From contig UQJV01000007.1 of the NCBI GenBank assembly GCA_900541475.1, forward strand, positions 1 to 60,626: a DNA stretch of 60,626 nt, written 5' to 3'. The notes below the pieces were generated by a model. That model saw nothing but the letters and a program-made list of their open reading frames with translations, was not told the origin of the DNA and did no database searches. Numbering within the stretch: the stretch's first letter is position 1; every line of letters begins with the position of its first letter. Shown in pieces: positions 26,122 to 34,674 of this stretch. The translations under genes were made by a program, and so were the position numbers. The DNA comes from an uncultured Collinsella sp. (lineage in GTDB: Bacteria > Actinomycetota > Coriobacteriia > Coriobacteriales > Coriobacteriaceae).

Positions 26122-26993
26122 TACCCCAGGCGCTCCATAATGGTCGCGGCGATTGCAGGACGGTTCATAGTGTACAGGTGCAGACCGTCGGCACCGTGCT
26201 CTTTGAGGTCGCAAAGCTGACGGGCGGCATACTCTACACCGGCTGCCTGCAAGCTCTCGGGGTCGTTCTCGTACTTGGCGAGGATCTTGATGACGGGGGA
26301 GGGCAGCGATGCGCCGCACATAAAGACCATGCGGCTGATCTGCGACTTGCCCATAAACGGCATGATGCCCGCGGTAATGGGCACGGTGATACCGGCCTTG
26401 TCGGCAAGCTCGCGAAAACGGTAGAAGCACTCGTTGTCAAAAAAGAGCTGCGTCACAAAGAAGCTCGCGCCGGCGTCCTGTTTTTGCTTGAGGTATTCGA
26501 CCGAGGCGTTGAGATCCTCACAGGCAATGTGGCCCTCGGGGTAGGCTGCGGCGCCCACGCAAAAGCCGGCGTCGACGAGCTCGGGGATGAGGTCGCGGGC
26601 GTAGGCGTAGTCCGAGGCGGGCTTGTCGTCCTCGGTCGCGCCGGCAGGGAGATCGCCACGCAGGGCCAGGATGTTTTCAACGCCGGCGGTGCGATACTCG
26701 TCGATCTTGGCGGCGATATCGGCGTGGGTGCGGCCCACGCAGGTGAGGTGCGCCACCGAGGGCGTATCGAATTCGCTCGTAATCATATGCGCGATGGGGG
26801 CGGTGGTGGCACCGTTGCCCGAGCCGCCGGCCGAGCAGGTGACCGAGACAAAGCTCGGCGAAAGCTTGCACAGATTGCCTGCCACCTCGCGAGCCGTGTC
26901 GAGGGTAAGCTCGCCCTTGGGCGGGAACATCTCAAACGAAACGGGTGCGGTGCCCTGGGATGCTGCCTGCTTAAAAACCTCGTCGACGCGCAT
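26121..26993 (-). CDS. metF: Methylenetetrahydrofolate reductase
   Basis: 290 aa, the usual MetF length. VSFEMFPPKGEL (~19) is the conserved N-terminal signature of the flavin barrel, followed by VSVTCSAGGSG and NILALRGD. Reduces methylene-THF to the methyl-THF used by MetH. Start ATG 26993 with GAGGAGCACGAT upstream; in-frame sequence further up lacks a ribosome site. First gene of metF-activation protein-metH. Confidence 0.95.
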   Translation of the reverse strand: MRVDEVFKQAASQGTAPVSFEMFPPKGELTLDTAREVAGNLCKLSPSFVSVTCSAGGSGNGATTAPIAHMITSEFDTPSVAHLTCVGRTHADIAAKIDEYRTAGVENILALRGDLPAGATEDDKPASDYAYARDLIPELVDAGFCVGAAAYPEGHIACEDLNASVEYLKQKQDAGASFFVTQLFFDNECFYRFRELADKAGITVPITAGIMPFMGKSQISRMVFMCGASLPSPVIKILAKYENDPESLQAAGVEYAARQLCDLKEHGADGLHLYTMNRPAIAATIMERLG

Positions 26994-27141
26994 ATCGTGC
27001 TCCTCTAGATACGTAATAGTGTGATGTGTTGTAAGGATTCTACAGCACCGCTGTGCCACGATGGAGTTTCACTCGCTATTTGGGGATACTAATCGAAAAT
27101 GCTTCGCTATCGACATTTCCTATAACAGGGCGGTCAATGTA

Positions 27142-27199
27142 GGATGGGGCTATATTGAATGGTATCTGATGCGAAATACCAGTTAATAAAGCCCCATCC
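27142..27199. ncRNA. Structured element before glnN
   Basis: GGATGGGGCT (27142-27151) pairs with AGCCCCATCC (27190-27199). Inside, a symmetrical 9x9 internal loop leads to a second stem GGTAT/ATACC with a 10-base loop. No U-run on either side. It could be an RNA element in the glnN or metF leader, or a DNA element; no known riboswitch recognised. Confidence 0.4.
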
Positions 27200-27302
27200 C
27201 AAATTAATTACCCTTAAACCATGGGGAGAGGTCTGCAATTTATGCAGTTGATTGGCTGTTGAGGGTGGCAACGTCGCCTCGATAGGGTAACCTCATTGAT
27301 TG

Positions 27303-27340
27303 GTTTCGCGACAGCAACATAACGGTAATGTCGCGGAAAC
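27303..27340. promoter_or_regulatory. Imperfect inverted repeat in the glnN leader
   Basis: GTTTCGCGACA (27303-27313) and TGTCGCGGAAAC (27329-27340), one-base bulge, 80 bases before the glnN start. Candidate operator or mRNA hairpin. Confidence 0.4.
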
Positions 27341-27419
27341 ACGGCGAGTCTAAGCTATGACTCGTTCGTTAGTAATCAACACCGCTTCTCACGCGGTGCC
27401 GATACGAAGGGAGTTCCGT

Positions 27420-29507
27420 ATGGCCGAACTTACTGACCGCTTCGGGACCATGGTGTTCTCTGAGGAAGTCATGAAGGACTACCTCCCCAAGGACATTTGG
27501 AAGCGCCTTGCTGCAACCCTCGAGGGCGGTGAGCCGCTCGACCTGGACGTGGCCAACGCCGTTGCCCATGCCATGAAGGTCTGGGCCATCTCCAAGGGCG
27601 CGACGCACTACGCGCACTGGTTCCAGCCGCTTTCGGGCATTACTTCCGAGAAGCACGATAGCTTCCTGGAGCCCAACCACGACGGCACCGCCATTACCAA
27701 GTTTACGGGCAAGAACCTCATCCAGGGCGAGCCGGACGCCTCCAGCTTCCCCAACGGCGGCCTGCGCGCTACCTTCGAGGCCCGTGGCTACACCGCTTGG
27801 GATCCCACTAGCCCCGCCTTTATCAAGGACGATGTCCTGTGCATCCCCACGGCTTTCTGCTCCTACACGGGCGAGGCCCTGGACAAGAAGACCCCGCTGC
27901 TGCGTTCCATGACCGCGCTCTCGCGTGAGTCTAAGCGCGTTTTGGCGCTGTTTGGCAAGACCCCCAAGAAGGTCGTTCCTTCCGTGGGCGACGAGCAGGA
28001 GTACTTCCTGATCAAGAAGGACGCCTATCGCAAGCGCAAGGACCTGGTCATCACCGGCCGCACCCTCTTTGGTGCTGCTCCCTGTAAGGGCCAGGAGCTT
28101 GAGGAGCACTACTTTGGCGCTATCCGCCCCACCGTCTCGGCCTATATGAAGGATCTGGACGATGAACTGTGGGCTCTTGGCATTCCCGCCAAGACCAAGC
28201 ACAACGAGGTTGCTCCCTGCCAGCATGAGCTCGCACCGGTCTATGGCGAGGTCAACGAGGCCATCGACCAGAATCTGGTCATGATGGAGAAGATGAAGCT
28301 CATCGCCTCCCGCCACGACTTGGTCTGCCTGCTGCACGAGAAGCCCTTCGAGGGCATCAACGGTTCGGGCAAGCACAACAACTGGTCGCTTGGCACCGAG
28401 TCCGAGAATCTGCTCGATCCGGGCGACACCCCGCTCGACAACCTGCAGTTCATCGTCTTCCTCACCGCGGTGATCGAGGCCGTCGATAACTATCAGGAGC
28501 TCCTGCGTGCCTCCGTTGCCTCGGCCGGCAACGACCATCGTCTGGGCGCCAACGAGGCTCCTCCGGCGATTATGTCCATCTTCCTGGGCGACCAGCTTAC
28601 CGAGGTCGTCGAGAAGATCATCGATGGCAAGGCTTCCGTCCATGCCACGCGCGGCGTGCTCGACCTGGGCGCTGATACCCTGCCCAAGCTGATGCAGGAC
28701 AATACCGACCGCAACCGCACCTCCCCGTTTGCCTTCACCGGCAACAAGTTCGAGTTCCGTGCCTGCGGCTCCGAGCAGAACGTCTCCGACTCCAACCTGG
28801 TGCTCGATGCCGCCGTGGCCAAGTCGCTCAAGTCCTTCGCCGACGCGCTTGAGGGTACGCCTGAGGATGAGTTCCAGGACGCTGCGCTCGAGTACTGCAA
28901 GAAGGTCCTGACCGACCACCAGCGCATCCTGTTCTCCGGTGACGGCTACTCCGACGAGTGGCCCGTTGAGGCCGAGAAGCGCGGCCTTGCCAACAACAAG
29001 ACCACGGCCGACGCCCTGCCCGCCTTTGTTTCCGATAAGGCCATTGCGCTCTTTGAGGAGACGGGTGTCCTGACCAAGGCCGAGGCCCAGTGCCGCTACG
29101 ACTGCAAGCTCGAGAAGTACAACAAGCTCATGAACATCGAGGCCACCACGATGGTTCGCGAGGCGCGTCGTACCTATCGCCCGGTCATTACCGCCTATGC
29201 CACCAAGGTCGCTAAGGGCCTTGAGACTATTCGTGCCGCCGGTGCTGAGGCCGCCATGCAGTGCGAGCAGAACACGCTCAACAAGCTCTGCAACGGTATC
29301 ACCGCCATCAACGACTCCATCAAGGCGCTCGACGCCGTGCATCAGAAGGCCGAAGCCCTCGATGGTCAGGAGCAGGCCAACGTGTATGCGCACGAGGTCG
29401 TTCCCGCTATGGATGCGTTGCGTGCCGCCGTGGATGCCATGGAGGAGATCGTGGCTGCCGACTACTGGCCGGTCCCGACCTACGACGACATCCTGTTCTA
29501 CGTGTAG
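27420..29507 (+). CDS. glnN: Glutamine synthetase, type III
   Basis: 695 aa, the length of GSIII, well above GSI (~450). Motifs: KGATHYAHWFQPL (~60), EPDASSFPNGGLRATFEARGYTAWD, and NGSGKHNNWSLGT (~320), the ATP/glutamate-binding segment. Makes glutamine from glutamate, ammonia and ATP. ATG 27420 after GAAGGGAG; an upstream in-frame ATG lacks a good site. A long leader with two hairpins precedes it and a terminator follows, so it is monocistronic and probably nitrogen-controlled (inference). Confidence 0.95.
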   Translation: MAELTDRFGTMVFSEEVMKDYLPKDIWKRLAATLEGGEPLDLDVANAVAHAMKVWAISKGATHYAHWFQPLSGITSEKHDSFLEPNHDGTAITKFTGKNLIQGEPDASSFPNGGLRATFEARGYTAWDPTSPAFIKDDVLCIPTAFCSYTGEALDKKTPLLRSMTALSRESKRVLALFGKTPKKVVPSVGDEQEYFLIKKDAYRKRKDLVITGRTLFGAAPCKGQELEEHYFGAIRPTVSAYMKDLDDELWALGIPAKTKHNEVAPCQHELAPVYGEVNEAIDQNLVMMEKMKLIASRHDLVCLLHEKPFEGINGSGKHNNWSLGTESENLLDPGDTPLDNLQFIVFLTAVIEAVDNYQELLRASVASAGNDHRLGANEAPPAIMSIFLGDQLTEVVEKIIDGKASVHATRGVLDLGADTLPKLMQDNTDRNRTSPFAFTGNKFEFRACGSEQNVSDSNLVLDAAVAKSLKSFADALEGTPEDEFQDAALEYCKKVLTDHQRILFSGDGYSDEWPVEAEKRGLANNKTTADALPAFVSDKAIALFEETGVLTKAEAQCRYDCKLEKYNKLMNIEATTMVREARRTYRPVITAYATKVAKGLETIRAAGAEAAMQCEQNTLNKLCNGITAINDSIKALDAVHQKAEALDGQEQANVYAHEVVPAMDALRAAVDAMEEIVAADYWPVPTYDDILFYV

Positions 29508-29536
29508 TACGTAACTGACATATCGTCACGGTATTG

Positions 29537-29571
29537 AGCCGGGGTCCGCATCGCGCGGGCCCCGGCTTTTT
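29537..29571 (+). terminator. glnN terminator
   Basis: AGCCGGGGTCCGC pairs with GCGGGCCCCGGCT and is followed by TTTTT. Confidence 0.9.
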
Positions 29572-29631
29572 GATTGCGAAGGACGCTTTGAAACCCGTTT
29601 TGCAACTGATTCGCCCACGTAATAAGGGGTC

Positions 29632-29850
29632 GTGGGCAAAAAACGTCAAATATGAGTACTGTCATAAGTCCTGTAGCATTATCTTTTTGCAAAATATGCA
29701 GTGTTACGCAACATATGTCCAAGTACTTAGCTGATAAACGCTTGCAATGCTTCCGCCGTAGGACCCCTGGCGTCTGAATCGCCTTCTGATGGCATGAAAT
29801 CGCTGTTACTAAATTGGTAACAGTACTCATATTTGCTATTATTTGCCCAC
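29632..29850. mobile_element. 219-bp element with 31-bp inverted ends
   Basis: 29632-29662 and 29820-29850 are inverted repeats: GAGTACTGT with seven more bases perfect at the inner end, GTGGGCAAA perfect at the outer end, about six mismatches between. The interior is AT-rich and non-coding. Size and ends fit a non-autonomous (MITE-like) element. No target-site duplication was recognised. Confidence 0.5.
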
Positions 29851-29879
29851 GGGCCCTTGGGTGGCAGTGTGATTTAACG

Positions 29880-29902
29880 CCCTCGGGGTTCGAATCCCGG
29901 CA
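29880..29902 (+). pseudogene. tRNA 3'-end fragment
   Basis: CTCGGGGTTCGAATCCCGGC is a complete T-stem and loop without the rest of a tRNA upstream. It lies between the inverted-repeat element and tRNA-Glu, and may be an attachment-site remnant. Confidence 0.45.
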
Positions 29903-29912
29903 TATCGGTAGC

Positions 29913-29944
29913 AAAAAGCCCGCTACCGAATTGGTAACGGGCTT
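29913..29944 (-). terminator. Terminator of tRNA-Glu (minus strand)
   Basis: AAGCCCG-TACC pairs with GGTA-CGGGCTT (29916-29944). On the minus strand the stem is followed by five U's. Confidence 0.75.
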
Positions 29945-29955
29945 CACATCTCAAA

Positions 29956-30032
29956 TGGTGCCCCCAGCGGGATTCGAACCCGCGATATCCACCTTGAAAG
30001 GGTGGCGTCCTTGGCCGCTAGACGATGGGGAC
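29956..30032 (-). tRNA. tRNA-Glu (anticodon TTC)
   Basis: 77 bases including an encoded CCA. Acceptor GTCCCCA/TGGGGGC, anticodon loop CTTTCAA with TTC, T-arm CGGGTTCGAATCCCG. A TATACT -10 box lies on the minus strand at 30043-30048. Followed by a terminator. Confidence 0.95.
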
Positions 30033-30132
30033 AGCGGGAAAGAGTATAGCAGACTTTTTTGCCGGCGCGTATATCGTTGGTAAACTGGAAAACCACCACA
30101 CAGGAGCCGACTCTCTATCCCGATCTTCAAAC

Positions 30133-30269
30133 ATCTCAACCTGTAACATCTGGGCGGGCAAATCGGCTCTATGTGTTACAGATCGAGACAAACGGCGGGC
30201 ATCGGGACGAACATCTCATTCTGTAACAGTAAGACGACTTTTAACGGTCTAAATGTTACAGATTGAGAC
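30133..30269. repeat. Two palindromic repeats, exact 80-base period
   Basis: Unit 1: arms 30133-30148 and 30174-30189. Unit 2: arms 30213-30228 and 30254-30269. Arms share TCTCA..CTGTAACA and its reverse complement. Both loops are exactly 25 bases but unrelated in sequence. Each right arm continues into AAAC and each left arm is preceded by AAC. No gene in the region. Confidence 0.75.
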
Positions 30270-30285
30270 AAACTGCCGTGGCAGA

Positions 30286-30323
30286 TCAAAATCGCCACAA
30301 AGGTGCCTGTCCCCTTTGTGGCG
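30286..30323 (-). terminator. Terminator of the murT-gatD operon (minus strand)
   Basis: CGCCACAAAGG (30293-30303) pairs with CCTTTGTGGCG (30313-30323). An ATTTTG run follows on the minus strand. Confidence 0.65.
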
Positions 30324-30331
30324 GTGGGGCG

Positions 30332-32509
30332 TTAGGGGAGGAGCTTCATCGCGGCGTCGTGGGCGGCGTGCTCGTAGGTGTCGTCGAGGGGTTTGAGCGG
30401 CAGCAGGGCGGCGGCCTGTGCGTCGCCACGGCGCTCGAGGGCGTGGGCGATGAGCCAGTCGGCGAACTCAGGGTTCTTGGGCAGTGCCGGTCCGTGTAGG
30501 TACGTGCCGATGACGCCCTTGTAGATGAGGCCCTCAAAGCCATCGTCGCCGTTGTTGCCGGTGCCCGTGACAACGGACGTTCCGAGCGGCGTGGCCTCTG
30601 CATCGAGCAGGGTGCGGCCGCCGTGGTTCTCAAATCCCACAAAGGGCTCGGGTGCCAGGTCGGTCTTGACGGCGACGTTGCCGATCAGGCGGTCGGAGCC
30701 GCGCACAGTCTCGGCGGCAATGACGCCCAGGCCCTCGATGCGATTCTCGCCCATATAGTACGAACGGCCGAGCAGCTGATAGCTGCCGCAGATAGCAAGC
30801 AGCGATCCGCCATCCTCAACATAGGCCGCGACCTTGTCTTTTTGAGCGAACAGCTCGTGCGCCACGGCCAGCTGGTCGCGGTCGGAGCCACCGCCCATCA
30901 TGACGATGTCGGCGTCGGTGAGATCGAGCGTCTCGCCCATGCGGACCTCGTCCACGCGCGCGGGAATGCCGCGCCAGGCGCAGCGGCGCTCGAGGGCAAT
31001 GACGTTGCCGCCGTCGCCATAGAGGTTGAGGGCATCGGGATACAGGTAGACGATGCGCAGCGGGCGCGAAAGCTCGACCGGCGCAATATCGGTGGGGACA
31101 GCGCTGCCATTGGCGCGTGTTACGGCGTGGGAGGTGACCGAGCTCGCATCGGCGCCCTTAAGCTCGTCGAGCTCCTTGACCAGTGGTGGGAAGGCCGTGT
31201 AGTTGGCGACGGCGTAGAAAGTATCGCCAGCCTCCTCGTCTGCCACGGCGCCGATCGCCTGCTCGATATTCGAGATGATGGCGGCGTCGATGCCGGCGTA
31301 CTTCAGGCGTACCTGCATATCGTGCGCGCGCGTACCTCCGACAAAGGCGACAAGCCCTGGGGTATCGGCGATGCGCTCGAAGTCGACGTCGTAGATCCAC
31401 GAGACATCGTGACCGTCGGCGTCGTTGTCGTTCAGGAAGAAGGCACAGAGCCTGCCGCCTGCCGTTTTAATGGACTGGATCTGGCGATCGAAGCCCACGG
31501 GATTTTTGGCCAGGTTTGCCTCGACGGTACGGCCGGCGATCTCCCAGCGGCCCATGCGTCCGCCGGCGGGGACATAGGCATCGAGCGTGGGCTGCAGATG
31601 CGCCGCGTCTACGCCCAGCTCGCGCGCCGCAAAGAAGGCGGCGGCAACGTTGTAGACCATGTACAGGCCGTTGTAGCGCGTGGCGATGTGCGTTGTGGGT
31701 GCGTCGGTATCGGGTCCAAAGTTCAGGTCAAAGCCGTAGCCGTTGCAGGTGAGCTCAACGTCCGTCACGCGACGGAGCAGCGCGGGACGACTCCAGCCGC
31801 ACGAAGGACAATGATAGGCTCCGAGCTGGCCGTACTGCACATAGTCGTACTCCAGCGGCGCGTTGCACTGCGAGCAAAAACGCGAGTCACTAATGCGATC
31901 GGACTCGGTGCCCGTGGCGCCGTCGATGCCAAAGGCGATGCTCATGTTGGGGACGCGCGCGGCGATCGAGGCGCACAGCGGATCGTCGGCGTTATAGATG
32001 AGCGTCGTTGCCGGCGAAAGCTCCAGTGCGTGGGCGATGACGTCCTGGGTGTGGTCGATCTCGCCGTAGCGGTCCAGCTGGTCGCGGAACAGGTTGAGCA
32101 GCACAAAGTAGGTCGGCTTGAGCTTGGGCAGGACGCGCACCGTGTAGAGCTCGTCGCACTCAAAGACGCCTACGCGCTTGCCGCTGCCGGCACGCTTAAG
32201 ATCGCTGCGGCTCTCGAGCAGTGCACCCACCACGCCCGGCTCCATGTTGTTTCCGGCGCGGTTGCATACCACGGTGGCGCCGCTAGCGGCAACGGCGTCG
32301 GCGATGAGGTTGGAGGTGGTGGTCTTGCCGTTGGTGCCGGTGATCACCACGCTGCGGTCGACAAGGTCCGCGAGGTCGCTTAGCAGCTCGGGGTCGATTT
32401 TCATGGCGATGCGGCCGGGGAGTACGCCGCCCTGGCGCTTAAGGACGGAGCGCAATCCCCAGCGGGCGATATCGCTCGAGGTGCAGGCAAGAGATGAGCG
32501 GAGGTTCAT
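30332..32509 (-). CDS. MurT-GatD fusion: lipid II isoglutaminyl synthase
   Basis: 725 aa. Residues ~1-440 are MurT: a Mur ligase core with the P-loop VVITGTNGKTTTSN (~54), a Cys4 zinc ribbon (CSQCNAP...CPSCGW) and the DUF1727 tail with SWIYDVDFE. Residues ~480-725 are GatD, a class I-like glutaminase with the catalytic Cys in LAICGSYQLLG and His in IGTYLHGPALP. In staphylococci and streptococci these are two proteins that amidate D-Glu of lipid II. Here they form one chain. Start ATG 32509, 45 bases after a TPR-like gene, likely one operon. Confidence 0.9.
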   Translation of the reverse strand: MNLRSSLACTSSDIARWGLRSVLKRQGGVLPGRIAMKIDPELLSDLADLVDRSVVITGTNGKTTTSNLIADAVAASGATVVCNRAGNNMEPGVVGALLESRSDLKRAGSGKRVGVFECDELYTVRVLPKLKPTYFVLLNLFRDQLDRYGEIDHTQDVIAHALELSPATTLIYNADDPLCASIAARVPNMSIAFGIDGATGTESDRISDSRFCSQCNAPLEYDYVQYGQLGAYHCPSCGWSRPALLRRVTDVELTCNGYGFDLNFGPDTDAPTTHIATRYNGLYMVYNVAAAFFAARELGVDAAHLQPTLDAYVPAGGRMGRWEIAGRTVEANLAKNPVGFDRQIQSIKTAGGRLCAFFLNDNDADGHDVSWIYDVDFERIADTPGLVAFVGGTRAHDMQVRLKYAGIDAAIISNIEQAIGAVADEEAGDTFYAVANYTAFPPLVKELDELKGADASSVTSHAVTRANGSAVPTDIAPVELSRPLRIVYLYPDALNLYGDGGNVIALERRCAWRGIPARVDEVRMGETLDLTDADIVMMGGGSDRDQLAVAHELFAQKDKVAAYVEDGGSLLAICGSYQLLGRSYYMGENRIEGLGVIAAETVRGSDRLIGNVAVKTDLAPEPFVGFENHGGRTLLDAEATPLGTSVVTGTGNNGDDGFEGLIYKGVIGTYLHGPALPKNPEFADWLIAHALERRGDAQAAALLPLKPLDDTYEHAAHDAAMKLLP

Positions 32510-32554
32510 GAAGCCGTTCCTAACATAGATGACATGGTCGGGGCGATCGCGTCG

Positions 32555-33598
32555 CTAAAAGCCGTAGCGGCGCGCAAATTCCTGGGCAAGCTGCGATACG
32601 TCTTCGCAAGCGTTGGCCCAGGGGGCAAAGTCGGGAGTATCCGAGATGATGCCGTCGGCCTCCCAAACTGCCTGATGCGAAAGGTCCCAGGGGTCGTGCG
32701 GTTCGGGCCGGCAGGGAAGGTACGGCGTCTGATACATGGGGTTCAGCAAAAAGAACGCGCCGCCCTCGCAGCGGTTGGCAAACTCGCGCAGCGCGCGTGT
32801 CGCCGGGCGCATCTTGTTCGTTTTGAACAGCAAGATCGTGCGGGCGAGCAGGTACCAGGGGGAGTTCTCGAGGGCATCGGCCCCCATCTGCTCCTCGAGC
32901 TGGTGGGCCAGGGCAAAAAAGCCGTCCTCGTCTTCCAGGCGAGCGAGGGCGAGTAGCACGGTGCCTGCAGCTCGGGTGGGATAGCCTTCCGCCTTAAGAA
33001 TACGGCGAGAATAGTTGGCGGCAGCACGGTAGCGAGCGCTTGCCATGCACAGCTGCGAGATGGCCTCGAGCGTGTGGAGCCACCCGATAAGAGCCGGCTC
33101 GCTTACGGTGAGATCGGCCGCCGTCACGCCGTCCGTCAAAACCTTGTTGGCCCAGTAGTGCGGGGCTTCCATGTCGAACCCGGGCACGCTTTGCTGCAGG
33201 TAATCGGCCGTGGTCGCCTCGAGCTTCATCAGGTCACCCAGGCAGGCGTCAACGGGCGTGTCGGCCAGGATGATGGCGAGCAGCTGCGCGTCGACGGCCA
33301 GTGCATCGACGCGGACAATTTTGAGCAGCTCATCGCGCATGTCGTCGAACAGGCGATTACGCGTCTGTTCGAACTCCTCGTCACTGCCCATGTCCTCGAT
33401 GCGATGGAGCTCGTCGAGCAGGTGGCGATGAACACCGGCATAGGACAGCAGTGCCTGGGCATGCTCGGTCTGCGCATACTTATGAGGGTTGACGCTCACG
33501 TCGTTATGGACAAGCTCGCGTGCTGCATCGGTGAGTTCGGGGTGCGACGCCAGATAGGTGCGCTCCAGGTAGGCGGGGATGTAGACGCTCGGATCCAT
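32555..33598 (-). CDS. TPR-like helical protein, second of pair
   Basis: 347 aa, all-helical with repeated Ala/Leu-rich pairs such as ASARYRAAANYSRRILKAE and AAGTVLLALARLEDEDGFFALAHQLEEQM, the spacing of tetratricopeptide repeats. No signal peptide. Its ATG overlaps the upstream stop by one base (TAATG), so it is coupled to its neighbour, and it lies 45 bases before murT-gatD. The two neighbours share general style. It may be a scaffold or adaptor; no function is known. Confidence 0.65.
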   Translation of the reverse strand: MDPSVYIPAYLERTYLASHPELTDAARELVHNDVSVNPHKYAQTEHAQALLSYAGVHRHLLDELHRIEDMGSDEEFEQTRNRLFDDMRDELLKIVRVDALAVDAQLLAIILADTPVDACLGDLMKLEATTADYLQQSVPGFDMEAPHYWANKVLTDGVTAADLTVSEPALIGWLHTLEAISQLCMASARYRAAANYSRRILKAEGYPTRAAGTVLLALARLEDEDGFFALAHQLEEQMGADALENSPWYLLARTILLFKTNKMRPATRALREFANRCEGGAFFLLNPMYQTPYLPCRPEPHDPWDLSHQAVWEADGIISDTPDFAPWANACEDVSQLAQEFARRYGF

Positions 33599-34674
33599 TA
33601 GAGGTCTCCTCCCTTAAACGGCAAACCCTGCTCGGCCGCCCGCAGTATGCGCTCATCGATTTGGGAACGCACGATATCGTTGGTGGCGACCCAGGCGGCA
33701 AAACTGGCGTTGTCGGGGGCGCCCAGGCCCTCCTGCAGTACCGGCGTCGCCTCGGACAGCGCAAGGACAAGTTCGTCGGTGGAGCCCACACCCACGTTGA
33801 CGCGGGCATAGACGCCATCGGGAAACTCGGTTTGGAAGTAGAGTGCCTCGGCTGCGTGCGGACACGAGCGCGCAAGGATGCGCAAATAGTGCTCGGCGCC
33901 CTCGTAGTCCAGCTCGCGCCAGGCAGCGCTCATCAGCGCGATGAGCGTCCACGGGTCCAAGTCGCGCTCCGCATCCTTGGGACGACGGCGCAGCGGCGTG
34001 TTGGCGAGATAGGGGACGGAGTGGGCAGAGCGAAAGTGCTTGAGCTCCTCGGCGGGGTATTCGAGCTTTGCCATGGCGAGCATCGCGGTGTGGCGGACAC
34101 CGGCGGGGTCGTTGGGCGCAAAGTCGAGGCTGCGGTTTGCGGCTTCGAGCGACATGCGATAGCGGCCGCTAATGAGCGCGCGTGACGCAAGGGCGGCAAG
34201 CCAGCGCAGATAGGGGCGGCGCGTAAGGTCGCCTGCGGCCTCACGCTCGTAGGGGTCCTGCGCCGAGGCGATTTTGAGCGCCAGGTCATGCTCCACCTCG
34301 TCGCACTTGGACACCAGATACTGCACGTATTCCTCGTTGGATTCGGCGGTGAGGGCGGTCAGCATGCGCTGAGCGTCCCAGTTGGTGGGGTCGAGCGCGG
34401 CTGCCTCGCGGAGCATGTTCTCGGCAGCTGCCTCTTCCTGCTCTGCCTGGGTATCGTCAGGGATAAAGGGAATGCGGTAGTCGACAGCCTCGACCACCTT
34501 GGCAATGAGGTGCCCGGCGCGGTCGCGGTCGTGCACGATGAGCGGTGCGGGGTTGCGGGTGAATTGTTCCATCAGATGCTCTACGGCGGCAGCGTCGGTG
34601 AGCGGGATATTGTCGCGGCGCAAGGCCTCAAGAACGAGGCGATGGCAATCCTCTTGAATGGGATCGAATGCCAT
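33598..34674 (-). CDS. TPR-like helical protein, first of pair
   Basis: 358 aa from ATG 34674, directly after a strong AAAGGAGG site. Helical repeats include ENMLREAAALDPTNWDAQRMLTAL, RYRMSLEAANRSLDFAPNDPAG and YEGAEHYLRILARSCPHAAEALYF, the last three clearly TPR-like. First gene of a leftward operon with the coupled TPR-like gene and murT-gatD. Function unknown. A link to cell-wall amidation is inferred only from the operon. Confidence 0.65.
   Translation of the reverse strand: MAFDPIQEDCHRLVLEALRRDNIPLTDAAAVEHLMEQFTRNPAPLIVHDRDRAGHLIAKVVEAVDYRIPFIPDDTQAEQEEAAAENMLREAAALDPTNWDAQRMLTALTAESNEEYVQYLVSKCDEVEHDLALKIASAQDPYEREAAGDLTRRPYLRWLAALASRALISGRYRMSLEAANRSLDFAPNDPAGVRHTAMLAMAKLEYPAEELKHFRSAHSVPYLANTPLRRRPKDAERDLDPWTLIALMSAAWRELDYEGAEHYLRILARSCPHAAEALYFQTEFPDGVYARVNVGVGSTDELVLALSEATPVLQEGLGAPDNASFAAWVATNDIVRSQIDERILRAAEQGLPFKGGDL

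Noticed and set aside
27000..27141. Cobalamin or SAM riboswitch for the metF-metH operon
   Set aside because: No conserved B12-box or SAM-I core elements found.
30133..30269. CRISPR array
   Set aside because: Only two units, each an extended palindrome with a 25-base loop, and no cas genes nearby.
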